Of a stretch of DNA of 5,475 nt, positions 1 to 4,918 are shown piece by piece. Source of the DNA: Planctomycetaceae bacterium (GTDB lineage Bacteria > Planctomycetota > Planctomycetia > Planctomycetales > Planctomycetaceae); contig JAESQE010000294.1 in assembly GCA_016765335.1 (NCBI GenBank), positions 1 through 5,475 of the forward strand, read 5' to 3'. Made by a program: the position numbers and the translations under genes. The notes below the pieces were generated by a model that ran no database searches, was not told the origin of the DNA, and saw only the letters and a program-made list of their open reading frames with translations. Each line of letters starts with the position of its first letter. Position 1 is the stretch's first letter.

Positions 1-773
1 CCGCTTGAGCTTTTTGTGCGGCGACGTTTAGCGTCCTGTAATCGGTAACTTTCGCCAGCGGTTTCCAGAATATGACAGCGGTGGGTTAAGCGATCCAGAG
101 TGGCTCCGGTAAGACGTTCGCTGCCGAGCACTTCGGGCCAGTTTTCAAAAGGCAAGTTGCTTGTCACAATTAAACTCATTCGTTCATACGCCGTACTGAT
201 GACATCAAACAGAAGTTCGGCACCGAGCTTGCTGGCAGGGACGTATCCCAGTTCATCAAGAATCAACAAGTCGAGTTTCGAGAGTTGTCTTTTGAGACGC
301 AGAAGATCTCGGTCTTCGCGGGCTTCCATTAAATGCGTAATCAGTTCGGTCACCTGATAAAAACGAACTTTCTTCCCTTGGCCACAAGCTGCGATTCCAC
401 ATGAAATCGCCAAATGAGTTTTTCCAGTTCCCGAATTCCCGACCAGCAAAATGTTCTCTCGCTTATCGATGTACTCGCCACGCATCAATTCATTGACAAG
501 CACTTTGTTCACAGAAGGTTGGGCTTTGAAGTCGAACGTATCCAGAGTTTTGTGAGTCGGGAATTTGGCGGCCTTCAATCGCCGTTCGGCGGCACGGCGT
601 TCTCGTTCAATCAGTTCCAGTTCACTCAATTGCAACAAGTAACCGAGATGATCAACATTATCAGTCGCACAACGAACGGCTACTTTCTCGCACTCATTGA
701 GGATCGTTGGTAATCTCAAATTCTTAAGATGATGTTGCAACAATACAACAGATTTGGTTTGAGTTTTCTTCAT
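1..773 (-). CDS. istB: IstB-like ATP-binding protein of IS21 element (C-terminus cut by window edge)
   Basis: IstB is the AAA+ helper ATPase of IS21 elements. It assembles on target DNA, bends it and activates the IstA transposase. The frame opens at ATG 773-771 and stays open to the left edge (257 codons visible). IstB proteins are about 250-260 residues, so only the last few codons are missing. Visible motifs are a Walker A GNSGTGKT at residues 112-119, a Walker B LLILDE ending in D173-E174, and a C-terminal DRLTHRCHI segment typical of the family. The N-terminal 100 residues are charged and helical (ELELIERERRAAERR), as expected for the IstB N-domain. The start is backed by a Shine-Dalgarno GGAGG inside the last istA codons, and only 5 bases separate the two genes, so they are co-transcribed and probably translationally coupled. 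No damage is visible. Confidence 0.93.
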   Translation of the reverse strand, partial: MKKTQTKSVVLLQHHLKNLRLPTILNECEKVAVRCATDNVDHLGYLLQLSELELIERERRAAERRLKAAKFPTHKTLDTFDFKAQPSVNKVLVNELMRGEYIDKRENILLVGNSGTGKTHLAISCGIAACGQGKKVRFYQVTELITHLMEAREDRDLLRLKRQLSKLDLLILDELGYVPASKLGAELLFDVISTAYERMSLIVTSNLPFENWPEVLGSERLTGATLDRLTHRCHILETAGESYRLQDAKRRRTKSSS

Positions 774-778
774 AATTT

Positions 779-2272
779 TTAACCTCCAAGTAATAATGAC
801 TGGTAAGCAGAAACATTAGTCTGAGCAACCTGTACCAGTTTCAGGTGCGGACGACCGTCCAAACAAAATAGTGTGCTGGGGACTTCCTGTTGATAATCCA
901 ATATCAAACGAATGGCATCAGCATTAACGACTCCAATATCCAAGGCGTACTGCACAGCGTGCTTCAATTCAGAGATTGAATATCGCTCCAGCAGTCGCAA
1001 AACTTTGATAAACTCGCGGGTGCCGATGTCAGCGAGTTCGGATTCCATGCGGCGGCGTAAAATCCCAAAGCAAACTGGCAAATCCCAGTTCTCCAGCGGT
1101 TTGGCGTGATCAAACCCGCCTGGTTTACGCTCTAAAAGCCCTAAATAATGGACGGGATCGAAGAATGACTGCTCTCGGCCCCAGTGTCTTTTATGCCTGG
1201 CAATCAACTGATCCTCAAAGCTAAGCCGGACTTCATCGACCGTGCCCACAATCGTTATTTGACGATACGCATACTTTGTGGGCACCGAATAACTGTTCTT
1301 ATCAAAGCGAACCAGAGAGAGGGAATTGGCGTTGGCTTGCGCAAGACGATGGGCATCAAACGCCTGCTTCGGGATGGGCAGCATCGAGGATTGTTCCTCG
1401 ATAAGCAACACTTGTTTTGCAGAAGGCTTGCCCCGCAACTGACGTTTCAAATCTTCCTGGCAACATTGCCATAATTGTTCATTGAGTCTTTCCAGAGAAT
1501 CAATCGCAGGAACTGGAACCAGAAAGTTCCTGCGGGCAAAATCCAATAAACGTTCCACATGCCCTTTCTCATTGGGACGTCTCACCAGACAGAAATGGTC
1601 CTCGAACAAAAAATGACTTTTCAGTCGGGAAAACTCGGTTGTCACTTTTCTTTTGCGAGACCCAAGGAAACGGGCGACTGCAATTTTGGAGTTATCATAA
1701 CTGATACGCTTTGGCACACCGCCAAAAAATTCAAAGGCTCGCTTGTGTCCCTCCAGGAATGATTCGGTACATTCCCTTGGAAAGGCCTGCATGAAAATGG
1801 CATCTGAATAAGGCATTGTCATGACAAACAAAGCCACTTTGGTTAACTCGCCATTAAGTAGAACATCAGCAAATCCAAAATCAACCTGAGCTTCACCAGG
1901 AGGATGGCTCAATGGCAGGAAAACTTCACGAGAGTTTTGCTTCAACTCGCGAACCGCATCTTGAACAATCGTGATTCCACCGGTGAATCCATGCTCTTTC
2001 TGGAGCCGCTCGAATATCTTCCTGGTCGTATGCCGTTGCTTGCGATGAGTCTTTTTATCACTCTTCAGGTATTCAATAATGGTTGGTAAAAACGGATCAA
2101 TTTTAAGAACCCGAGTTTTAGTCAGTCGATACCCCGGCGGCTCGGTATGCGTCAGGATTTTCTTCAGCGTATTCCAATGAATTTCATACTCAGCGCAAGC
2201 ACCGCGTTTACTGATCTCACCATTGAGAACTCGCCGACGAATTTCAGCCCATTGTTCCATATCAGTGTACAC
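779..2272 (-). CDS. istA: IstA-like DDE transposase of IS21 element
   Basis: IstA is the DDE (RNase H-fold) transposase that binds the IS ends and carries out strand cleavage and transfer. The protein has 497 residues, the usual length. An N-terminal helix-turn-helix region (about 5-45) reads WAEIRRRVLNGEISKRGACA. The integrase-core domain covers about 120-255, with candidate catalytic residues D131 (GEAQVDFG), D193 (ISYDNSK) and E240 (NEKGHVER). A C-terminal domain follows with SLVRFDKNSYSVP near 320, typical of IstA. The start is GTG 2272-2270, chosen because AGGAGG at 2283-2278 lies 5 bases upstream; the in-frame ATG at 2260 would be 17 bases from it. The gene is intact and precedes istB. 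Family assignment is firm; which IS21 subgroup is not determined. Confidence 0.95.
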   Translation of the reverse strand: MYTDMEQWAEIRRRVLNGEISKRGACAEYEIHWNTLKKILTHTEPPGYRLTKTRVLKIDPFLPTIIEYLKSDKKTHRKQRHTTRKIFERLQKEHGFTGGITIVQDAVRELKQNSREVFLPLSHPPGEAQVDFGFADVLLNGELTKVALFVMTMPYSDAIFMQAFPRECTESFLEGHKRAFEFFGGVPKRISYDNSKIAVARFLGSRKRKVTTEFSRLKSHFLFEDHFCLVRRPNEKGHVERLLDFARRNFLVPVPAIDSLERLNEQLWQCCQEDLKRQLRGKPSAKQVLLIEEQSSMLPIPKQAFDAHRLAQANANSLSLVRFDKNSYSVPTKYAYRQITIVGTVDEVRLSFEDQLIARHKRHWGREQSFFDPVHYLGLLERKPGGFDHAKPLENWDLPVCFGILRRRMESELADIGTREFIKVLRLLERYSISELKHAVQYALDIGVVNADAIRLILDYQQEVPSTLFCLDGRPHLKLVQVAQTNVSAYQSLLLGG

Positions 2273-2277
2273 CGTTA

Positions 2278-2283
2278 CCTCCT
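2278..2283 (-). promoter_or_regulatory. Shine-Dalgarno site of istA
   Basis: AGGAGG on the minus strand, 5 bases before the GTG codon at 2272. It is the strongest ribosome binding site in the window and decides the GTG start over the downstream ATG. The int and cas9 genes have no comparable site. Confidence 0.7.
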
Positions 2284-2294
2284 GCCCGGTTAAA

Positions 2295-2325
2295 GTCAGA
2301 ACTTTCTGAAAACAGAAAGTCTGAC
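2295..2325. repeat. Long hairpin in the istA leader
   Basis: Arms GTCAG-(A)-ACTTTCTG (2295-2308) and CAGAAAGT-CTGAC (2313-2325) pair over 13 bp with one bulged A and an AAAA loop. It lies between the IS end and istA. On the minus strand it is followed only by TTTAA, so it is not a convincing terminator. It could limit translation or readthrough transcription entering istA from outside, as leader hairpins do in several IS families, or bind a protein. The structure is seen directly; the role is inferred. Confidence 0.55.
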
Positions 2326-2348
2326 AAAAACAAGACAGGTGGTCATCT

Positions 2349-2416
2349 GGGCGCTACACTTTTATTCCAATTTACCACTCACCGCCGGGCGCTACGTTTT
2401 CTGGCCGTTGTTTACA
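2349..2416. repeat. IS21 terminal repeat region (istA-side end)
   Basis: The 9-mer GTAGCGCCC on the minus strand occurs at 2357-2349 and 2395-2387, 38 bp apart, and the outer copy lies about 20 bp inside the proposed end at 2416 (TGTAAACAACGGCC). Repeated boxes at each end are a hallmark of IS21 elements and are the binding sites of IstA. The matching boxes of the other end would lie beyond position 1. Confidence 0.6.
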
Positions 2417-2528
2417 GTTGGGGAAGAGCGTCATTCCTATGTTGGAAAAAGTAGCAGTCGAAGACGAAAGTGATATGGTGAGGAACAGGGCGATAGCGGC
2501 GTTGAGGGAGATTGAAGGTGGGGAATGA
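2417..2528 (+). pseudogene. C-terminal fragment of a HEAT-repeat protein, split by the IS
   Basis: From 2418 the frame reads LGKSVIPMLEKVAVEDES followed by DMVRNRAIAALREIEGGE and a TGA at 2526-2528. This is the two-helix pattern of a HEAT/PBS-lyase-type repeat (P.L...A..D....VR..A..AL..I), here the last repeat of a protein. It begins where the IS21 element ends and has no start signal of its own beyond an internal ATG at 2439, so I read it as the 3' remnant of a host gene broken by the insertion. The 5' part should lie to the left of the IS. HEAT-repeat proteins are abundant in planctomycetes. The fragment is short, so chance coding is possible. Confidence 0.45.
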
Positions 2529-2648
2529 TGTCTTTCTAGGCATGGGACAGGTATGACTGAAGGCTAAACATGACAACTATCGTGATATTGGCTTCGCAAG
2601 CTAGGTGATGGAAAGTAACGTATTGGCGGCTGTTTGAATCGATTTTGA

Positions 2649-4268
2649 CTAGCTCACCCCCAGTTCATCAAGCATAGGTTGGAACATTGGCTTCAACTCT
2701 TTGGTTGCCTCAAACAATCGCTTGAAAGGTAAATTAGCATAGCATCTCATTAATTTATCTTCCGTGAAAGAATCATGTTGCAAAGCCAACTTTGCAACTT
2801 TCTCAGAAACATCACGTTCAAAAATGTTCGGCAGAATATCCCTCAAACTTCCAAATGGAAGCTTTTGAAAATCAGGATTGTCCTTTACTACTTTGTCAAG
2901 AATTCCGCCCCACCACTTAGCAATTTCAGATGATGGTTGTTTGCTATGCGTCTTATAAATCGGTTGTCCTGTTCTGGTCATCCATAACAGTTCACGACCG
3001 TCTAAGAATGGTTTGATAGCTTGCGACACCTCTTCCCACAAAAGATGCTCGCCATATCTCTTTGTTTTTGGACGAGGCCCGACAAGAAAGAAATCATCTT
3101 CGGTAGCGTCAAATTTAATTTTATCTAAGTATGGATGACGTTTAACCATTCTTGAAGTTTTCCATTGTCCAATTTCGGATTGCCCAAACGCACAATTGAC
3201 GCATGTTGCAATGATCATTTTTCCAAAATCATCTGTGTGCCTCATGATCTCCGCCAACTCTTCGGGTGAATACGTTTGCTTTGTAATCGTTTGAAATACT
3301 TCGCCGTTATCATCTGAACCCAATGGAACTATTTTACGATCAATGTCGTCAAAGCCTTCGGGCTTGCTCCAATTGAAATTTGGTGAGGTCGCCAGCCAGC
3401 GAGCAAATCGAAACAATATTTTGATCTGGCTTTGTGCCCAAGATACAGAACTTCGGGTATTCATTCTCGTCAAAGGTCGATTCTGCCAGATTGCTACTAA
3501 CTCTTTAAACTTGTGAAGATCTAGCTTCCAGAGAGGCATACCTTTGTATTTGGCAAATTCAAATTTCAAACGATTGATATCCCTTACGTTCTTATAAACC
3601 TTTGCTTTCAGTTCGTTATTTTCGTCACGATCACCAGTTAACTCCAAGTATGAAATGTAAGAATCTAAAGCATCAAACAGAGTTGCTGTCTCAGTCATAC
3701 AAAGCGAATCGGGCAAGTTGACTGATTTAACAATCGGTCCTTTGATGTCGGTCAACTCCTTCATCTTCTTTTGAACCATCTCGGCAATCAAAGATTCAAC
3801 CTGATCCTTGTTGATGGACATACCATTTTGGAACGCATCGGAGACAGATACAGGAATGCCCCAATCCATCAGCAGAGCCGCTGTACTGGCAGTGGTGGCT
3901 TCATTAAATAAAGTCATTAGGAAGTCATCAGTAATTTTATGACCTGCTCCCAGTTGCTTAGCAACCGCCAGACACCACACCGACCAGCAATCAAGACTGA
4001 ACCTAGCACATTGCTTTTCATACAAAGAATGAATGACGTTCAATCGTCTGGTTGCTTCTGCATCTGATGTTTCGATATCGGCTATTTGAATCCGGCAAGT
4101 CTTACCATTTGGCAGCTTGCCTTTCATCTGGCGAATCCTACCTCTGGCGTCTCTTTTTTGCAGCTTAGTACGCCTTACTTTGTGAATTTTCATGGTGGTA
4201 ACCTTGGCTAAATACGAGGGCTTAAAACTAGCCTTATATGCCCCAAGATACCCCATTAGATGCCCCAC
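2649..4268 (-). CDS. Tyrosine recombinase/phage integrase-like protein, planctomycete type with a degenerate active site
   Basis: Tyrosine recombinases perform site-specific integration and excision by a covalent 3'-phosphotyrosine intermediate. Of 539 residues (GTG start at 4268), an Arg/Lys-rich N-terminal part holds a probable arm-binding region (about 26-65). A SAM-like core-binding domain covers about 193-295 (TLFDALDSYISYLE...ILFRFARWL). The catalytic domain covers about 332-515. Box I reads NCAFGQSEIGQW (358-369), with Gly where the first catalytic Arg is expected. A beta-hairpin RPKTKRYGEHLLW supplies Lys401. Box II reads PFGSLRD, keeping R476 but lacking the His of HxxR. H498 (LQHD) and Y510 (CYAN) follow. 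The same substitutions recur in planctomycete integrases as I know them, so this may be a divergent active family and not a dead copy. An ATG at 4193 with AAGG 8 bases upstream is an alternative start (514 residues). The gene sits just downstream of a tRNA 3' end in the same orientation, the classic int position. Confidence 0.78.
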   Translation of the reverse strand: MGHLMGYLGAYKASFKPSYLAKVTTMKIHKVRRTKLQKRDARGRIRQMKGKLPNGKTCRIQIADIETSDAEATRRLNVIHSLYEKQCARFSLDCWSVWCLAVAKQLGAGHKITDDFLMTLFNEATTASTAALLMDWGIPVSVSDAFQNGMSINKDQVESLIAEMVQKKMKELTDIKGPIVKSVNLPDSLCMTETATLFDALDSYISYLELTGDRDENNELKAKVYKNVRDINRLKFEFAKYKGMPLWKLDLHKFKELVAIWQNRPLTRMNTRSSVSWAQSQIKILFRFARWLATSPNFNWSKPEGFDDIDRKIVPLGSDDNGEVFQTITKQTYSPEELAEIMRHTDDFGKMIIATCVNCAFGQSEIGQWKTSRMVKRHPYLDKIKFDATEDDFFLVGPRPKTKRYGEHLLWEEVSQAIKPFLDGRELLWMTRTGQPIYKTHSKQPSSEIAKWWGGILDKVVKDNPDFQKLPFGSLRDILPNIFERDVSEKVAKLALQHDSFTEDKLMRCYANLPFKRLFEATKELKPMFQPMLDELGVS

Positions 4269-4278
4269 TGCAACCCCA
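4236..4278. repeat. Helically phased CCCCA boxes at the integrase start
   Basis: Plus-strand boxes ATATGCCCCA (4236-4245), AGATACCCCA (4246-4255), AGATGCCCCA (4258-4267) and a weaker TGCAACCCCA (4269-4278). The CCCCA cores recur at 10, 12 and 11 bp, about one helix turn, so a protein bound to each would lie on one face of the DNA. They cover the int start region and lie 114-197 bp from the tRNA fragment. Arm-type integrase sites or an autoregulatory operator are the likeliest explanations. Because the GTG 4268 start would translate through them, the first 11 residues (MGHLMGYLGAY) are themselves repetitive. Confidence 0.45.
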
Positions 4279-4322
4279 TTTCGTTCCTATCCCAAAAGCT
4301 GAAAACTGCTTAATACTCTATA

Positions 4323-4351
4323 TCTATAGTGCTATATTGAACTTAGGTAAA
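4323..4351 (-). promoter_or_regulatory. Candidate promoter of the integrase gene
   Basis: On the minus strand TTTACC (4351-4346) and TATAGA (4328-4323) are separated by exactly 17 bases; each matches 4 of 6 consensus sigma70 positions. Transcription would begin near 4316, 48 bases before the GTG at 4268. The region is AT-rich and gene-free, so a chance match is possible. Confidence 0.3.
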
Positions 4352-4361
4352 ATCAGGGCAC

Positions 4362-4388
4362 AAAAAAAGCCGTCATAATGACGGCTTT
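4362..4388 (-). terminator. Rho-independent terminator behind the tRNA 3' end
   Basis: A perfect 10-bp stem (4366-4375 with 4379-4388, core GCCGTCA/TGACGGC) with a TAA loop, followed on the minus strand by seven Ts (4368-4362). It starts 3 bases after the tRNA discriminator base, the normal place for a tRNA terminator. It separates the tRNA transcript from the integrase gene downstream. Confidence 0.8.
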
Positions 4389-4391
4389 GAG

Positions 4392-4433
4392 TACACCCGG
4401 TAGGGTTCGAACCTACAACCTTCGGTTCCGAAG
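4392..4433 (-). pseudogene. tRNA-Arg(UCG) 3' fragment, putative attachment-site core
   Basis: Read on the minus strand, the sequence fits tRNA positions 32-73: anticodon loop CTTCGGA with anticodon TCG at 4431-4429, the 3' anticodon strand ACCGA, variable AGGTT, a perfect T arm GTAGG-TTCGAAC-CCTAC, acceptor strand CGGGTGT and discriminator A at 4392. CCA is not encoded. The 5' half is absent: the bases where 27-31 should lie read ACAGA, which cannot pair with ACCGA (TCGGT would be needed), and no D arm or 5' acceptor strand lies within 80 bases further on. A tRNA that begins exactly in the anticodon loop, next to an integrase gene, is the usual mark of a tRNA-targeted integration core. It cannot make a working tRNA here. 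Confidence 0.75.
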
Positions 4434-4470
4434 TCTGTCACTAAATTCCTTATGCTTTGCTAATGCGTTG

Positions 4471-4501
4471 AAAACCCCTGTATCCCAGGGGTTTTCTTTT
4501 T
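4471..4501 (+). terminator. Rho-independent terminator, plus strand
   Basis: AAAACCCCTG (4471-4480), loop TATCC, CAGGGGTTTT (4486-4495), then CTTTTT to 4501. The 10-bp perfect stem and T-rich tail fit a terminator on the plus strand; on the minus strand only four Ts follow, so it may act weakly there as well. No plus-strand gene lies directly before it in this window, so it may insulate the tracrRNA/cas9 region from readthrough or remain from an excised or lost gene. Confidence 0.7.
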
Positions 4502-4544
4502 GTCTATGCTAAGAGGACGCGACAACCAACTACAGATTTTGCGT

Positions 4545-4568
4545 ATTAACGGGGGGATTAACGGGGGG
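4545..4568. repeat. Tandem 12-bp repeat with G6 runs
   Basis: ATTAACGGGGGG occurs twice head to tail (4545-4556 and 4557-4568) with no mismatch. It lies about 110 bp from the tRNA fragment, on the opposite side from the CCCCA boxes. A pair of identical sites near a recombination core suggests arm-type integrase or excisionase binding sites, but two copies alone do not prove it. Confidence 0.5.
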
Positions 4569-4635
4569 AACTAGCCCTTCGGTATTCGGGCACCACATCT
4601 TCGGTCTTTAGTTTTCAGGTATTAATTCTGCGCAT

Positions 4636-4673
4636 AAAAAAACCTCCCTGGAATTTACATTCTCGGGGGAGGT
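4636..4673 (-). terminator. Terminator of the candidate tracrRNA
   Basis: Outer stem ACCTCCC (4642-4648) with GGGAGGT (4667-4673), inner stem GAAT/ATTC (4651-4654 with 4659-4662), loop TTAC, followed on the minus strand by seven Ts (4642-4636). The T run fixes the direction as leftward, away from cas9, and there is no other gene on that strand it could serve. Confidence 0.75.
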
Positions 4674-4771
4674 AAGGTAGATGCTCTGTGAGCATTGCAT
4701 GTCGTGATCAAAGAATCCTTTGATCCTTACTGTGATAAGGAGTTTAGGCAATGACCGCTCGGATACACTTA
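4636..4771 (-). ncRNA. Candidate tracrRNA of a type II CRISPR-Cas system
   Basis: A tracrRNA pairs with CRISPR repeats in pre-crRNA and anchors the guide in Cas9. This leftward transcript of about 136 nt lies beside cas9 and has the expected order. First is a 5' segment (4770-4730) that would serve as anti-repeat, ending CTCCTTATCACAG. Then comes TAAGG followed at once by a perfect 8-bp hairpin GATCAAAG-GATT-CTTTGATC (4725-4706), as in the nexus of known tracrRNAs (AAUAAGG plus stem). A second hairpin ATGCTC-ACA-GAGCAT (4695-4681) follows, then a terminator with seven Ts. A 17-bp-spaced promoter lies upstream. No CRISPR repeat is in the window, so base pairing with a repeat could not be tested. 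No protein-coding reading is supported here. Confidence 0.6.
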
Positions 4772-4777
4772 TTAATC

Positions 4778-4806
4778 AGGATACATATTGGCGTTAAATA
4801 ATTCAA
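4778..4806 (-). promoter_or_regulatory. Candidate promoter of the tracrRNA
   Basis: On the minus strand TTGAAT (4806-4801), a 17-base spacer and TATCCT (4783-4778); each box matches 4 of 6 sigma70 consensus positions. The start would fall near 4771, putting the anti-repeat segment at the 5' end of the RNA. Confidence 0.4.
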
Positions 4807-4814
4807 CCGTACGC

Positions 4815-4843
4815 TTGATTATTTTGTAATACCCGAGCATTAT
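4815..4843 (+). promoter_or_regulatory. Possible cas9 promoter
   Basis: TTGATT (4815-4820), 17 bases, CATTAT (4838-4843); each box matches 4 of 6 sigma70 positions. The -10 box would lie in the centre of the 25-bp palindrome. The start would be near 4850, before all candidate cas9 start codons. Weak evidence. Confidence 0.25.
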
Positions 4844-4853
4844 GCTCGGGTAT
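4829..4853. repeat. Perfect 25-bp palindrome between tracrRNA and cas9
   Basis: ATACCCGAGCAT (4829-4840), central T, ATGCTCGGGTAT (4842-4853): 12-bp arms with no mismatch. No T run follows on either strand, and the near-zero spacer suits a dimeric repressor better than a terminator. It sits in the divergent intergenic region, so an operator controlling cas9, the tracrRNA or both is the favoured reading; a terminator lacking a T tail is the alternative. Confidence 0.5.
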
Positions 4854-4918
4854 ACATCATGTGGTGTTATGTGCAAATCCGGTTTGTGAATATGGTTCCC
4901 CTCTTTGAAATGCCTGCT

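Larger units (their letters stand above)
1..2416 (-). mobile_element. IS21-family insertion sequence, partial (istB-side end outside window)
   Basis: Two genes in IS21 order and orientation, istA then istB, are read leftwards, and short repeated boxes lie outside istA as in the multiple terminal repeats of this family. The istA-side end is placed at 2416 because the minus strand there begins TGTAAACAAC, and IS21 ends usually start with TG. It is also where HEAT-like coding resumes. The exact boundary and the target duplication cannot be fixed because the other end is outside the window. Both genes are open and carry their key motifs, so the element may be functional. Confidence 0.85.

Noticed and set aside
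100..713. Plus-strand frames opposite istB
   Set aside because: istB with clear Walker motifs occupies the other strand; the opposing frames are low-complexity shadows. The same holds for those opposite istA at 912-2089.
2529..2648. Small gene or RNA between the HEAT fragment and the integrase
   Set aside because: No open frame with a start signal and no stable hairpin with a T run was found.
4392..4480. An intact tRNA-Arg gene
   Set aside because: The 3' half fits perfectly, but no 5' acceptor strand, D arm or matching 5' anticodon strand exists upstream on the minus strand.
4545..4568. G-quadruplex or start of a CRISPR array
   Set aside because: Only two G6 runs are present, and only two 12-bp units with no spacers, so neither is supported.
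4675..4853. tracrRNA read on the plus strand, ending at the palindrome
   Set aside because: Plus-strand ATAAGG at 4735-4740 is suggestive, but no T run follows the palindrome, whereas the minus strand has a T7 terminator and a promoter with correct spacing.
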